Assembly (NCBI RefSeq): GCF_000521605.1 | Contig: NZ_CP006942.1 | Coordinates: 2,170,001-2,234,000 of the forward strand | Source of the DNA: Mannheimia sp. USDA-ARS-USMARC-1261 | GTDB lineage: Bacteria; Pseudomonadota; Gammaproteobacteria; Enterobacterales; Pasteurellaceae | DNA length: 64,000 nt | Direction: 5' to 3' | Shown here: positions 1 through 8,857 of the stretch, in pieces | Position numbering within the stretch: the stretch's first letter is position 1 | How the letters are laid out: every line of letters starts with the position of its first letter | Position numbers and translations under genes: made by a program | The notes under the pieces: model-generated | What the model was told of the DNA's origin: nothing | What the model saw: the letters and a program-made list of their open reading frames with translations, nothing else | The model's database searches: none

Positions 1-144
1 AGTTACGAAACGGTTTTCGCTCTCAACCCAGAAACGGTGAGTGTGAAGGTTTGGTAAGAAACGACGTTTAGTCGCGTTCATTGCGTGTGAGCGGTTGTTA
101 CCAACTGCTGGACGCTTGCCGGTTACTTGGCAAACTCTTGACAT
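1..144 (-). CDS. rpmB: 50S ribosomal protein L28 (partial, C-terminus outside window)
   Basis: Read on the minus strand from ATG at 144, the frame opens [17 protein letters not shown] and continues with [17 protein letters not shown] and ENRFVT, which is the start of bacterial L28, a structural protein of the large ribosomal subunit. Only 48 residues are inside the window; the rest, and probably rpmG (L33), lie to the left. radC lies 261 bases upstream on the same strand, the usual radC-rpmB-rpmG order, but rpmB has its own good promoter (281-309) and a leader of about 130 bases. Too short for the usual ORF cut-offs because it is cut by the edge. Identification is firm. Confidence 0.95.
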   Translation of the reverse strand, partial: MSRVCQVTGKRPAVGNNRSHAMNATKRRFLPNLHTHRFWVESENRFVT

Positions 145-280
145 TTGAATTTCTCCAATAATTTTAAGCTTAAAAATGGTTCGGGCTATCTCACAAAAGG
201 CGTTGCTCAACCAACCCCTCCGATTTTGATTGCCTCGTCAGGCATTAACCCGACCACAGTCTATGTAATAAAGACTGCGG

Positions 281-309
281 ATTATACAGTCTTCATTTGT
301 TATATTCAA
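281..309 (-). promoter_or_regulatory. Sigma-70 type promoter for rpmB
   Basis: On the minus strand TTGAAT and TATAAT are separated by 17 bases. The predicted start near 274 gives an rpmB leader of about 130 bases that can fold (CAGTCT pairs with AGACTG just after the start). Confidence 0.6.
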
Positions 310-405
310 GCAGAATTTATATGCGTATCTTTTTACTATATTCAGAAAAAATGTTCAAGTTCGAACAAAACAAGCGGTAATTTTGTAACAAAATTTTGCA
401 AAAAC

Positions 406-1104
406 TTAATGAGTTTGAATATCTAACTTTTCTTCCTCGAACGAAAAATAATCCCCTTTACCCACAATAATATGATCCACAAAACGAATATCCACCAGCT
501 CACACGCCATTTCTATCTTTTTCGTTAAACTTCTATCCGACTCGCTAGGTAAACAAGAACCAGAAGGGTGATTATGTGCAACAATAATTGCTGCTGCATT
601 ATATTTCAAGGCTCTTTTAATAATTTCTCGCGGGTGAACCGCTGTTTGGTTTATCGTACCAAAAAACATCTTTTCTTTATAAATCAAACGATTTTGATTA
701 TCCAAAAACAATACCATAAACACTTCACGCTCTTCTTCCTCCAATTCCGTTTGAAAATACATTATTGCCATATAAGGGGCTTGAATCATCTCACTAAATT
801 CCATTTGTTGAGCCAAATAGCGTTTAGTCATCTCTTTAGAGGCTTGTAACTGAATATATTTCGTTTTACCTAATCCATAAATTTTACAAAATTCATCAAT
901 ATCGGCATTGAGTAATTGACGCAATGAACCAAACACCATTAATACGCTTTCTGCCAATGTCATTACAGGGACATCTTTTGTACCTGTCCGTAAGAAAATT
1001 GCTAATAATTCCGCATCTGTTAAAGCGGCTGCTCCGTGCGTTAATAATTTTTCACGTGGCATTATAGTTGGCTCTTGAGAATCTTCATCAAAAAAATCGT
1101 TCAT
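406..1104 (-). CDS. radC: RadC family JAMM-type DNA-associated protein
   Basis: 232 residues with the full RadC architecture: an N-terminal helix-hairpin-helix like region (PREKLLTHGAAALTDAELLA) and a C-terminal JAB1/MPN-like metalloprotease-type domain with the motif HNHPSG followed by SESD, the JAMM metal ligands. ATG at 1104 is chosen over an upstream in-frame ATG at 1143 because GGAGG lies five bases before it. The biochemical function of RadC is unsettled; a direct role in repair has been questioned. In Haemophilus influenzae radC is part of the Sxy/CRP competence regulon although not needed for transformation, and here a CRP-S site sits at 1171-1193, consistent with that. Confidence 0.93.
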   Translation of the reverse strand: MNDFFDEDSQEPTIMPREKLLTHGAAALTDAELLAIFLRTGTKDVPVMTLAESVLMVFGSLRQLLNADIDEFCKIYGLGKTKYIQLQASKEMTKRYLAQQMEFSEMIQAPYMAIMYFQTELEEEEREVFMVLFLDNQNRLIYKEKMFFGTINQTAVHPREIIKRALKYNAAAIIVAHNHPSGSCLPSESDRSLTKKIEMACELVDIRFVDHIIVGKGDYFSFEEEKLDIQTH

Positions 1105-1170
1105 TTTTTCCTCCATCAATTTCGTTAAGCATAAAAGAGCCAACCTTTACAGACAAAAGGATTTATTCAA

Positions 1171-1193
1171 TTTTTCGAGCCAGATCGCAAAAA
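1171..1193 (-). promoter_or_regulatory. CRP-S (competence) site upstream of radC
   Basis: Minus strand reads TTTTTGCGATCTGGCTCGAA: a TGCGA-N6-TCGAA core with T and A flanks, the CRP-S type that needs Sxy as well as CRP. Its centre (about 1182) is 78 bases from the radC ATG. A weak -10 (TATGCT, 1128-1133) would put the site near -61. Confidence 0.8.
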
Positions 1194-1261
1194 TAGTTTT
1201 GTTGTGAGCAATTACTTATTCCGTTAAAATAGGCAAAAAATCCAAGTCAAAGGAAATTAGG

Positions 1262-2470
1262 ATGTTACAAAATAAAAAAATTTTAGTGGGCATTACAGGC
1301 GGAATTGCCGCTTACAAAACCATTGAATTTATCCGCCACTTAAAAAAGGCAAATGCGGAAGTACGAGTAGTCTTAACCCCTGCTGCAGAGGCTTTTGTAA
1401 CGCCTTTAACCTTACAGGCAATTTCAGGTAATGCCGTTTCTACTTCCCTTCTCGACCCTCAAGCCGAGCTGGCAATGGGGCATATTGAATTAGCGAAATG
1501 GGCGGATTTAGTGGTAATTGCCCCTGCAAGTGCTGATTTTATCGCTCGGCTGCGAGTGGGAATGGGAAATGATTTACTCTCCACCATTTGCCTTGCGACT
1601 GCAAGCCCTATACTGCTTGCTCCTGCAATGAATCAACAAATGTATAAACAACTGGCGGTGCAAGAGAATATCACTACGCTCATCTTTCGTGGGATGCAAT
1701 TTATCGGTCCTAACAGTGGCTTCCAAGCCTGTGGTGATGTAGGAGCCGGGCGTATGTCTGAACCCGAAGAAATCTACCAAGCCGTGCTGGCTCACTTCGC
1801 CCAAAATCAAGATTTACAAGGCTTGAACGTAACTATTACCGCAGGTCCGACTCGCGAAGCTATCGACCCTGTACGTTATATCAGCAATCATAGCTCCGGC
1901 AAAATGGGCTACTCCATAGCCAAAGCCTTTGCCGAACGTGGGGCGAACGTAACGCTGATTAGTGGACCGGTGAATTTACCGACACCCGATAATGTTGAAC
2001 GCATTGATGTGCAATCCGCTTTAGAAATGGAACAGCAAGCGGTCAAATTTGCTCAAAAATCTGCAATTTTCATCGGCTGTGCGGCGGTGGCAGATTATCG
2101 AATGGCGGAAGTTTCCAACCAAAAAATCAAGAAAACCGATGACAGTGATGAACTCACACTCAAACTAGTCAAAAACCCCGATATTATCGCTAATGTCGCC
2201 AATCTTGCAGAAAATCGCCCATTTGTGGTTGGTTTTGCAGCAGAAACACAAAATGTGGCGGAATATGCCAAATCAAAACTGCAACGCAAAAACCTCGATA
2301 TGATTTGTGCGAATGATGTTTCAGGTGGGCAAGTGTTCGGGCAGGATCAAAACTCGCTTCATTTGTTCTGGAAAAACGGAGAGAAAAAATTACCGCTAGC
2401 GGATAAAAATAAGCTGGCGGAAAATTTAGTACACGAAATAGTAGAACGTTATCACGAAAAATCTAAATGA
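1262..2470 (+). CDS. coaBC: Bifunctional phosphopantothenoylcysteine decarboxylase/synthetase
   Basis: 402 residues, the usual CoaBC length. The N-terminal CoaC flavoprotein (FMN-dependent decarboxylase) shows [20 protein letters not shown] with the active-site His, APAMNQQM and [13 protein letters not shown] with the catalytic Cys. The C-terminal CoaB domain (CTP-dependent ligase) starts near residue 190 with [22 protein letters not shown] and the KIKK lysines. Two steps of coenzyme A synthesis in the cytosol. SD AGGAAATTAGG precedes the ATG. Its stop overlaps the next start (ATGA), so the two are translationally coupled. dut, its common partner, is two genes downstream, with an SH3-like protein and a YhcG nuclease inserted between them. 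Confidence 0.97.
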   Translation: MLQNKKILVGITGGIAAYKTIEFIRHLKKANAEVRVVLTPAAEAFVTPLTLQAISGNAVSTSLLDPQAELAMGHIELAKWADLVVIAPASADFIARLRVGMGNDLLSTICLATASPILLAPAMNQQMYKQLAVQENITTLIFRGMQFIGPNSGFQACGDVGAGRMSEPEEIYQAVLAHFAQNQDLQGLNVTITAGPTREAIDPVRYISNHSSGKMGYSIAKAFAERGANVTLISGPVNLPTPDNVERIDVQSALEMEQQAVKFAQKSAIFIGCAAVADYRMAEVSNQKIKKTDDSDELTLKLVKNPDIIANVANLAENRPFVVGFAAETQNVAEYAKSKLQRKNLDMICANDVSGGQVFGQDQNSLHLFWKNGEKKLPLADKNKLAENLVHEIVERYHEKSK

Positions 2471-2784
2471 AGTTAAAAATAACTGTAGATCATAAAGGCG
2501 AAGGAGCATTCCCGCTTTTTAAACAAGGAAGTAAAATACATCTTGGGAAAGAATGCGACCGTTATCCCAACTGGTTTAGTTGCGAAATTGCCGGTTACAC
2601 TACCTATGTGCCTCGTCATTTTGTTGCACAAGGTAAATTGCTTTGCGATTACAACCCAACGGAATTAGCCGTAAAAAAGGACGAAATCGTTAATCTGATA
2701 GAACTCTGTTACGGCTGGGCAATAGTAGAGCGAGATAAAGACGTTGGCTGGTTGCCCTGTGATATTTTAATATCAAACATATAG
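2467..2784 (+). CDS. SH3-like domain protein of unknown function
   Basis: 105 residues, no signal peptide or membrane segment. The C-terminal half ([22 protein letters not shown] then GWLPCDIL) has the alternating pattern of an SH3-like barrel: ELxV, acidic turn, YGW and GWLP. The N-terminal half (about 1-55, with [23 protein letters not shown]) may be a second, diverged SH3-like unit. Overlaps coaBC by four bases, so it is co-translated with it. A ligand cannot be named; such domains often bind peptides or cell-wall fragments, but the lack of a signal suggests a cytosolic role. Real gene by coupling and codon use; function unknown. Confidence 0.75.
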   Translation: MKLKITVDHKGEGAFPLFKQGSKIHLGKECDRYPNWFSCEIAGYTTYVPRHFVAQGKLLCDYNPTELAVKKDEIVNLIELCYGWAIVERDKDVGWLPCDILISNI

Positions 2785-2836
2785 CTGTTTATCAATAATC
2801 AGAAAAAATAACCGCTTATAAAAGCCAGGAGTGAGA

Positions 2837-3859
2837 ATGTTAGCTTCCAACCACTACATTCAAGAGATCAAACAGATTTTAAGCCAAGCTCGCCAAAAGG
2901 CGTACCAAGCGGTCAATTCCGCAATGGTTGAAGCCTATTGGAAAATCGGTGAGCAAATTGTACAAGAAGAACAAAACGGGCAGAGCCGTGCGGAGTATGG
3001 CAAGGAGATCATTAAAAATCTCTCGGCAGAATTAACAGCGGAATTTGGTAAAGGATTTACCGAACGCAACCTACGCAATTTCCGCCAATTTTATATTGAA
3101 TTTACCGATCTCAACATTTGGAAATCAGTGATTTCCAAATTGACTTGGACACATTTCCAACGGGTCTTAAAAGTCAGCAATCCACAGGCTCGTCACTACT
3201 ATTTAACCGAATCGGCGGAGAATGGTTGGTCGGTTCGTACACTCGATCGGAATATCTCCACGCTCTACTACGACCGCCTGTTGGCAAGCCAAGACAAAGG
3301 CTTGGTTGAGCAGGAGATGAAAGAAAAAACGGCAACCTTGCAGGCGGCAGATTTCATCAAAAGCCCGACCGTGTTGGAATTTCTGAATTTGCCGACTTCA
3401 ATGGCATATAGTGAAGCAGAGTTGGAAAAAGCGTTAATTGATAATTTACAGCAATTTATGTTGGAACTCGGCAAAGGTTTTGCTTTCGTAGCACGCCAGC
3501 AACATATTCGCACTGAACTGTCGGATTTTTTCGTGGATTTGGTGTTTTACAATTACATCTTAAAATGTTTTGTGATTGTCGAGCTGAAAACCGATAAACT
3601 GACTCATCAAGACATTGGGCAGTTGGATATGTATGTGCGAATGTATGACGATTTACACCGCCAGCCAAGCGATAACCCAACCATCGGTTTGCTGCTCTGC
3701 ACTGAAAATGACAGCGTGGTGGCGAAATACTCGGTGTTGAACCAAAATCCGCAACTGTTTGCCAGCAAATATGTGCATTATTTACCAAGCGAGGCGGAAT
3801 TGGTGGCGGAAATAGAACAGCAAAAATATATTTTTGAACAGCAACACACCAGCGATTAA
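2837..3859 (+). CDS. YhcG-type PD-(D/E)XK nuclease family protein (DUF1016)
   Basis: 340 residues. The N-terminal DUF1016-N region runs to about residue 150 (QARQKAYQAVNSAMVEAYWKIG, RNLRNFRQFY, LTWTHFQRVLKV), and the C-terminal PD-(D/E)XK nuclease fold carries DFFVDLVFYN and CFVIVELKTDKL, the D...ExK catalytic pattern. Start chosen at ATG 2837, five bases after AGGAG, rather than the GTG at 2831. E. coli YhcG is of this kind; members are often accessory genes, frequently next to restriction or defence loci, and the cellular role is not settled. Its position between coaBC and dut suggests an insertion into a housekeeping cluster. Confidence 0.85.
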   Translation: MLASNHYIQEIKQILSQARQKAYQAVNSAMVEAYWKIGEQIVQEEQNGQSRAEYGKEIIKNLSAELTAEFGKGFTERNLRNFRQFYIEFTDLNIWKSVISKLTWTHFQRVLKVSNPQARHYYLTESAENGWSVRTLDRNISTLYYDRLLASQDKGLVEQEMKEKTATLQAADFIKSPTVLEFLNLPTSMAYSEAELEKALIDNLQQFMLELGKGFAFVARQQHIRTELSDFFVDLVFYNYILKCFVIVELKTDKLTHQDIGQLDMYVRMYDDLHRQPSDNPTIGLLLCTENDSVVAKYSVLNQNPQLFASKYVHYLPSEAELVAEIEQQKYIFEQQHTSD

Positions 3860-3881
3860 GTGGTAAAAAATCGTTGAAATC

Positions 3882-3899
3882 GACCGCTTGCAAGCGGTC
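3882..3899. repeat. Perfect 18-bp palindrome made of two head-to-head uptake-signal cores
   Basis: GACCGCTTGCAAGCGGTC: two inverted AAGCGGTC cores fused without loop, between the YhcG-like gene and dut. It is followed by an A-run, not a T-run, on the plus strand, so as a terminator it would only suit minus-strand transcription, and there is none here. Confidence 0.7.
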
Positions 3900-3932
3900 A
3901 AAAAAGATAAAAAATTTACAAAAGGACAAACA

Positions 3933-4388
3933 ATGAAACAGATCGATTTAAAAATTTTAGACAGCCGTATCGGCACGGAATTTCCACTTCCGGCTTATGC
4001 AACAGAAGGCTCGGCAGGCTTGGATTTACGAGCGTTAATTAATGAACCGCTTACGGTTAAAGCAGGCGAAACGGTTTTGATCCCAACAGGAATTTCAATT
4101 TATATTGCCGATCCAAACTTAGCTGCGGTGATCTTACCCAGATCGGGCTTAGGGCATAAAAACGGGATCGTGTTAGGCAACTTAGTTGGCTTGATTGATA
4201 GCGACTATCAAGGTCCGCTAATGGTTTCACTTTGGAACAGAAGCCAAGACGATTTTACCGTGAATGTGGGCGACCGTATCGCTCAGCTTGTTTTCGTCCC
4301 AGTAGTTCAGGCAAATTTCAATGTCGTGCAAGATTTTGAGCAAACTGAACGTGGTGAAGGTGGTTTCGGGCACTCCGGCAAGCAGTAA
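3933..4388 (+). CDS. dut: dUTP diphosphatase
   Basis: 151 residues, normal for trimeric dUTPase, which hydrolyses dUTP to dUMP and pyrophosphate, keeping uracil out of DNA and supplying dTMP synthesis. The five conserved motifs are visible: [42 protein letters not shown] and the C-terminal GGFGHSG that closes over the nucleotide. Start at ATG 3933 after AAAGGA, because family members begin MKQIDLKIL; the longer upstream reading would run through the palindrome at 3882-3899. slmA follows after 15 bases, as in E. coli. Confidence 0.97.
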   Translation: MKQIDLKILDSRIGTEFPLPAYATEGSAGLDLRALINEPLTVKAGETVLIPTGISIYIADPNLAAVILPRSGLGHKNGIVLGNLVGLIDSDYQGPLMVSLWNRSQDDFTVNVGDRIAQLVFVPVVQANFNVVQDFEQTERGEGGFGHSGKQ

Positions 4389-4403
4389 GTAGTAGGGTGA
4401 GCA

Positions 4404-5009
4404 ATGATAGAACCTAAAATTAAAATGCCGAAAAAATCGGTAGTGGAACGTCGCCAGCAGGTACTGGAAGTGTTAATCGGTTTGTTAAATTCTGAAGATG
4501 GTATGCAGCGTGTTACAACCGAGCGTTTAGCTGCGGCGGTGGGCGTATCGGAAGGAGCGTTGTATCGCTATTTTCCAAGCAAAACAAAAATGTTTGAAGC
4601 ACTTATCGAGAAAATCGAGCAAACGCTAACCAGCTACATTCACGCCAATAAACGCCAAGATAGCAGTGCAAATTCAGTACGTGCCATTCTTTACACTATT
4701 TTGGAATTTGCTCGTAAAAATCCTGGCGTAACCCGTATTCTGACAGGGCACGCCTTAATGTTTGAAGATGATATTCTGAAAGTTCGTGTCGCCAAATTCT
4801 TTGATAATTTGGAATTACAATTTTCCAATATCTTGCAACTCAGCAAGCTGCGTGAACGTAAATCCTTTGAAGATGAAAGAGCGTTGGCAGGTTATTTGGT
4901 AAATTTCTGCGAAGGGCAATTTTTACGTCTGGTTCGCTCAAATTTCAGCTATAACCAGCATCAACATTTTGAAAAACAGTGGGCATTTATCAAGCCTTTA
5001 TTTGATTGA
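4404..5009 (+). CDS. slmA: Nucleoid occlusion factor SlmA (TetR family)
   Basis: 201 residues. N-terminal TetR-type helix-turn-helix at about 27-58 ([23 protein letters not shown]) followed by an all-helical ligand/partner domain. Matches SlmA over the whole length, including the [17 protein letters not shown] opening. SlmA binds specific chromosomal sites outside the terminus region and blocks FtsZ ring formation over unsegregated DNA; it is not a classical metabolite-responsive repressor. Located directly after dut, the conserved enterobacterial order. Together with matP and maoP elsewhere in this window it points to a chromosome-organisation toolkit like that of E. coli. Confidence 0.94.
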   Translation: MIEPKIKMPKKSVVERRQQVLEVLIGLLNSEDGMQRVTTERLAAAVGVSEGALYRYFPSKTKMFEALIEKIEQTLTSYIHANKRQDSSANSVRAILYTILEFARKNPGVTRILTGHALMFEDDILKVRVAKFFDNLELQFSNILQLSKLRERKSFEDERALAGYLVNFCEGQFLRLVRSNFSYNQHQHFEKQWAFIKPLFD

Positions 5010-5011
5010 TT

Positions 5012-5230
5012 ATGATTATACCTTGGCAAGACTTAGAAGAATCCACATTGCATAATGTGCTGGATTCTTTCATTTTACGAGAAGGCACAGACTACGGTGA
5101 AATCGAGCTTTCTTTGGAAGAAAAAAGAGCACGCTTACTCGCCCAACTAAAGGCAGATAAAGTAGTCATCGTTTGGTCTGAATTGCACGAAAGCCTTGAT
5201 ATTAAAGACAAAAAATCTTTCTTAGGCTAA
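5012..5230 (+). CDS. yheU: YheU family small protein
   Basis: 72 residues beginning MIIPWQDLEESTLHNVLDSF and containing FILREGTDYGE and the C-terminal QLKADKVVIVWSELHES, hallmarks of the UPF0270/YheU family. No known reaction. Start chosen at ATG 5012; the frame also has a TTG at 5006 that overlaps the slmA stop. No clear SD, so translation is probably coupled to slmA. Sits between slmA and crp. Confidence 0.88.
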   Translation: MIIPWQDLEESTLHNVLDSFILREGTDYGEIELSLEEKRARLLAQLKADKVVIVWSELHESLDIKDKKSFLG

Positions 5231-5292
5231 TAGTTAATTTCGTGCTAGAATCTCGAAAATTTAACCTAGTATAAAGAGTTATAGGAAATACT

Positions 5293-5967
5293 ATGCAAGA
5301 TATGACGCTCTCAACAGCACCACTTGAAAATGTAACACCTCCGCCCTCGATTCACGATCCTGCGGTTGAGTGGTTTTTAACGCATTGTCATATCCATCGT
5401 TACCCTGCAAAATATACACTAATCCACGCAGGAGAAGATGCTCAATCACTTTTTTATATTGTTAATGGTTCGGTATCGGTTTACATTAAAGATGATGAAA
5501 CCAAAGAGATGCTTTTAACCAACTTAGGTACGGGTGAATTTGTAGGCGAATTAAGTCTGTTTGAAGAAAAAGTGCAACAACGCACCGCTTATGTTCGAAC
5601 TAAAGGAGCGTGCGAAATTGCGGAAATTTCCTATAAAAAATTCAAACAACTTGTGCATTTAAACCCTGATATTTTGATGTATTTGTCGGCACAGATGGCT
5701 CGCCGTTTACGTCAAACTTCACGCCAAGTCGGCAATCTTGCCTTCTTAGATGTTGCAGGACGTATTGCTCAAACCTTGCTAAACTTAGCGAAAATGCCTG
5801 ATGCTATGACCCATCCGCAGGGTATGCAGATCAAAATCACTCGTCAAGAAATCGGGCAAATGGTCGGCTGCTCGCGTGAAACTGTTGGACGCATTATGAA
5901 AATGCTGGAAGACGAAGGTTTAATTTCTGCACACGGCAAAACCATTGTCGTATTCGGAGCAAGGTAA
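5293..5967 (+). CDS. crp: cAMP receptor protein (catabolite regulator)
   Basis: 224 residues, about 14 longer than E. coli CRP because of an N-terminal tail ([14 protein letters not shown]). The cAMP-binding barrel has GELSLFEE and QQRTAYVRT (the Arg and Thr that hold the cyclic phosphate), the long dimer helix includes [18 protein letters not shown], and the recognition helix is [13 protein letters not shown] with the Arg-Glu-Arg triad that reads TGTGA half sites. Global regulator of carbon use and, with Sxy, of competence at CRP-S sites, three of which are in this window (1171, 8715, 19154). SD AGGAAA lies upstream of the ATG. Confidence 0.97.
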   Translation: MQDMTLSTAPLENVTPPPSIHDPAVEWFLTHCHIHRYPAKYTLIHAGEDAQSLFYIVNGSVSVYIKDDETKEMLLTNLGTGEFVGELSLFEEKVQQRTAYVRTKGACEIAEISYKKFKQLVHLNPDILMYLSAQMARRLRQTSRQVGNLAFLDVAGRIAQTLLNLAKMPDAMTHPQGMQIKITRQEIGQMVGCSRETVGRIMKMLEDEGLISAHGKTIVVFGAR

Positions 5968-6070
5968 TACTAAATGTAGAGGTGGGTCCTGTGCCTGCCT
6001 CAAATCTCAATTGCAAAATTTGATAAAAATATTACCGCTTGTAATTCCCACTTCTTAACGTAACCTAATA

Positions 6071-7102
6071 ATGATGAAACACAGTTTAAGCTCTTTTCAC
6101 ACGTTCCACTTGCCTGCAAACGCCACACAAATTATTGAATTTACCAGCGTTGAACAACTACTCACAGAATGGCAAAAAGCTTTTAATGCTCAAATGCCGA
6201 TTTTAATTCTAGGGCAAGGTTCTAACGTCTTGTTTTTAGAAGATTTTGACGGTGTAGTCTTAGTTAATAAACTAAAAGGGATTGAACACCGTGAAGATGA
6301 ACAATTCCACTACTTGCACGTTCAAGGTGGGGAAAATTGGCACGAATTAGTGAAGTGGACATTAGCACGTAACATTGCAGGCATTGAAAATCTTGCGTTA
6401 ATTCCCGGTGTGGTAGGCTCTGCCCCAATTCAAAACATCGGAGCTTATGGCGTAGAGTTTGAGCAAGTGTGTGATTTTGTCGAAGTGATAAATTTACGCA
6501 CAGGCGAACGCTTTACGCTTTCAAAAGAAGAATGCGGCTTTGGCTACCGTGAAAGTGTATTTAAACACCAATATCGTGATGAATTTGCGATTATTTCCGT
6601 TGGTTTAAAATTTGCTAAAGCGTGGCAGCCTGTACTGACTTACGGTTCTCTTACTCAATTTGATCCGCAAACCGTTACGCCCCAACAAATTTTTGATGAA
6701 GTTTGTGCCGTTCGCTCCTCAAAACTACCGAACCCGGATGAATTTGGTAACGCAGGCAGTTTCTTTAAAAACCCGATTATTTCACCTGAGCAATTTGCAG
6801 ATGTACAAGCAAAATTCCCAACTATTCCAAGCTATCTACAGCCCGATGGCTCAATCAAACTAGCTGCAGGTTGGTTAATTGACCAAGCAGGCTTAAAAGG
6901 CTTACAAATTGGCGGTGCAGCGGTGCATACTCAGCAAGCCTTAGTCTTAATCAACAAAGGAAATGCCACAGGAAAAGACGTTGCGGAATTGGCAAAAACT
7001 GTTCGCCAACGTGTGCGTGAAAAATTTGGGGTGGAAATCCAGCCTGAAGTACGTTTTATTAGCAAAAATGGCGAAGTGGATAGCGAGCAAATCACTCGCT
7101 AA
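6071..7102 (+). CDS. murB: UDP-N-acetylenolpyruvoylglucosamine reductase
   Basis: 343 residues. FAD-binding domain with [10 protein letters not shown] and [23 protein letters not shown]-terminal domain with [10 protein letters not shown] carrying the catalytic Ser and QPEVRF carrying the catalytic Glu. Reduces the enolpyruvyl group to lactyl with NADPH, completing UDP-MurNAc in the cytosol for peptidoglycan synthesis. Two adjacent ATGs (6071 and 6074) are possible starts. birA follows after 11 bases, the same murB-birA pairing as in E. coli. An uptake-signal core (6034-6042) lies in the leader. Confidence 0.96.
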   Translation: MMKHSLSSFHTFHLPANATQIIEFTSVEQLLTEWQKAFNAQMPILILGQGSNVLFLEDFDGVVLVNKLKGIEHREDEQFHYLHVQGGENWHELVKWTLARNIAGIENLALIPGVVGSAPIQNIGAYGVEFEQVCDFVEVINLRTGERFTLSKEECGFGYRESVFKHQYRDEFAIISVGLKFAKAWQPVLTYGSLTQFDPQTVTPQQIFDEVCAVRSSKLPNPDEFGNAGSFFKNPIISPEQFADVQAKFPTIPSYLQPDGSIKLAAGWLIDQAGLKGLQIGGAAVHTQQALVLINKGNATGKDVAELAKTVRQRVREKFGVEIQPEVRFISKNGEVDSEQITR

Positions 7103-7113
7103 GAGAGGTAAGA

Positions 7114-7875
7114 ATGAAGCTCAACCAAGCCCAAATTCAAGAAGCACTACTCTGTGGACAAGCCATTGTATTTGATGAAATTGGTTCAACCAACGAGTAT
7201 TTACTCACTCATCATCAAACATTAGAAAATGGCTCAATCTGCCTTGCCGAAAAACAGACTGCCGGGCGTGGTAGACGTGGGCGAACGTGGTATTCGCCGG
7301 AAAGCGAAAATCTCTATTTTTCCATTTTATGGCATTATCCAAATGAAGAAGCAGCAAATCTGCCATCACTTAGCCTTGTAGTAGCGTTAATTATTGCCGA
7401 AAGCCTCTGTGCACAAAATGTGGATGATATTCAAATCAAATGGCCAAATGATATTTACTATAAAGGTAAAAAAATGGGTGGTATTTTGCTGGAAAGCCAA
7501 GCCACTCGCAATAGCTTAAATTTAGTGATTGGCATTGGTTTAAATTTGGGTATGACAAAAGTGGACGAAACCATTGTTACCCAAGCGTGGGCGGATTTAT
7601 CACAATATCATTTCGACCGCAACAAACTAGTCTGCCATTTAGCCTTTGAGTTGCAAAAAAATCTCAAAATTTACCCGCTTGTCGGCTTCTCTCACTACGC
7701 TGAACGCTGGCAAAAATTCGATATTTTCTACAATAAACCGGTGAAATTAGTAACAGAAACCAGCGAAATTCACGGCACCTCACTCGGCATTAACGAACAA
7801 GGCGAGTTAATCCTCCGACAAGGCGAAACCATTCAATATTTCGGTATTGGAGAAATGTCGCTTCGGGCAGATTAG
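7114..7875 (+). CDS. birA: Biotin-protein ligase, catalytic-only form
   Basis: 253 residues with the full ligase core: EIGSTNEYLL, the biotinyl-AMP loop GRGRRGRTWYSP, KWPNDIYYKGKKMGGILLE and a C-terminal SH3-like domain. It activates biotin with ATP and attaches it to the biotin carrier protein of acetyl-CoA carboxylase. Compared with E. coli BirA (about 320 residues) it lacks the N-terminal winged-helix DNA-binding domain, so it should not act as the bio operon repressor. SD GAGAGGTAAGA precedes the ATG, so the short form is genuine. Pairs with murB as a two-gene operon. Confidence 0.95.
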   Translation: MKLNQAQIQEALLCGQAIVFDEIGSTNEYLLTHHQTLENGSICLAEKQTAGRGRRGRTWYSPESENLYFSILWHYPNEEAANLPSLSLVVALIIAESLCAQNVDDIQIKWPNDIYYKGKKMGGILLESQATRNSLNLVIGIGLNLGMTKVDETIVTQAWADLSQYHFDRNKLVCHLAFELQKNLKIYPLVGFSHYAERWQKFDIFYNKPVKLVTETSEIHGTSLGINEQGELILRQGETIQYFGIGEMSLRAD

Positions 7876-7942
7876 CTTCTTACAAGCGGTTAAATTTTCC
7901 ATATTTTTTGCAAAAAATAGGAGAAATATGACCGCTTGCAAT

Positions 7943-8254
7943 TCAAAGAATTGCTATAATCCCTTTATTTTGAACAATCGTAAGTAGCTTTAATGCTGCA
8001 CCACTCGGCTTTTTGATCCCTCTTTCCCAATCTGAAACCAGATTTTTGCTTACATTTAAATAATGAGCAAAAACACTCTGAGAAAAGGCTTCTCTCTCCC
8101 TAATTTGTCGAATTTCTTCAGGTGCAAGAGGTTTAATCGGCGTTAAGCATAATTTATCAAAACTTCTCATTGTTTTTTTAGGAATAATACCTACCTCGTG
8201 TAGATCACTTGCATTATCGTGCAGCATTTCTAATATATTACTTTTATTCGTCAT
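7943..8254 (-). CDS. HigA/NadS-like XRE-family antitoxin
   Basis: 103 residues. N-terminal half short and acidic/mixed; C-terminal helix-turn-helix (about 50-100) with EIRQIREREAFSQSVFAHYL and VSKNLVSDWERGIKKPSGAALKLL, the XRE/Cro fold found in antitoxins paired with PF06296 RelE-type toxins. ATG 8254 has AGGAAAT upstream and overlaps the toxin stop by 11 bases; an in-frame upstream ATG at 8278 lies inside the toxin gene and is less likely. Toxin-first order is typical of this HigBA-like class. It should neutralise the upstream toxin and repress or tune the shared promoter. In H. influenzae the matching pair HI0660/HI0659 is competence-regulated. Confidence 0.88.
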   Translation of the reverse strand: MTNKSNILEMLHDNASDLHEVGIIPKKTMRSFDKLCLTPIKPLAPEEIRQIREREAFSQSVFAHYLNVSKNLVSDWERGIKKPSGAALKLLTIVQNKGIIAIL

Positions 8255-8633
8255 CTGATATTTCCTGTTTGATTTCAATCAGCTTATTATTTTGTAGCAA
8301 TAAGTTTAGTTCATCATCTGTTAATTGTTGATATATTTTTGATAAGGCTTTCAACGCTATAAATTCAGCAGCAGACAAATTTTCTTGCTGATTTTTCGCA
8401 AAACCTGCAACAAAATAACTGCGATTATTTATTTGATAAAAAATAATCATTCTATAGCTACCTGAACGTCCACGCCCGTTGGTGGCTATTCGTTGCTTAA
8501 TAATGAAATGCCCTAAATCAGCATCAATAAGTCCTTGATTTGCTCGATATATAGCCTCCAGCAATATTTCATCACTAATTTGAGCTTTTCTCGCAAATTT
8601 TTCAAAAGCTTTTGTCTTAAATATTTTTTGCAT
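8244..8633 (-). CDS. HigB/RelE-type toxin (PF06296-like)
   Basis: 129 residues, RelE/HigB superfamily. Visible motifs: KAFEKFARKAQISDEILLEAI at the N-terminus, then IKQRIATNGRGRSGSYRMII, YFVAGFAKNQQENLSAAEFIALKAL, the family signature with the basic GRGRSGSYR strand. Such toxins usually cut mRNA on the ribosome. ATG 8633 heads the operon; the antitoxin overlaps its stop. A CRP-S site (8715-8737) is 93 bases from its start, with a -10-like CATTAT at 8672-8677. The long C-terminal acidic tail (LIEIKQEISDDE) is beyond the usual core. Activity is inferred from family only. Confidence 0.88.
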   Translation of the reverse strand: MQKIFKTKAFEKFARKAQISDEILLEAIYRANQGLIDADLGHFIIKQRIATNGRGRSGSYRMIIFYQINNRSYFVAGFAKNQQENLSAAEFIALKALSKIYQQLTDDELNLLLQNNKLIEIKQEISDDE

Positions 8634-8714
8634 ATATTGTCATCTTTAGAATGATATTTCAATCTAATTTAATAATGCAGAAAATCTTTAACAAGTACAA
8701 TTAACTTATTTCTA

Positions 8715-8737
8715 TTTTTCGATGCAGATCGCAAAAA
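8715..8737 (-). promoter_or_regulatory. CRP-S (competence) site upstream of the toxin-antitoxin pair
   Basis: Minus strand reads TTTTTGCGATCTGCATCGAA followed by AAA: the TGCGA-N6-TCGAA core with T/A flanks, nearly identical to the sites before radC and comN. It lies between the minus-strand toxin gene and the plus-strand hbpA-like gene; spacing to a -10-like hexamer favours the toxin operon. Confidence 0.82.
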
Positions 8738-8857
8738 CAGTTATTGGCATCTTCTCTCTTTAGAATTATTAGTTATAACAACACACCTTTTGTTCTTTAC
8801 TCTCAATATAAGAAAAGGTACTCTTTGTCGGTTAGCTCTAAGATAACGGAGAAAAAT

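Noticed and set aside
5975..6010. Degenerate palindrome GAGGTGGG...CCTGCCTC as another GTAGGGG-family copy
   Set aside because: The arms match at too few positions and the conserved ends are missing.
8744..8857. 38-codon N-terminal extension of the hbpA-like gene
   Set aside because: The lipoprotein signal begins at ATG 8858 with GGAG upstream; the extension has no SD and would hide the signal.
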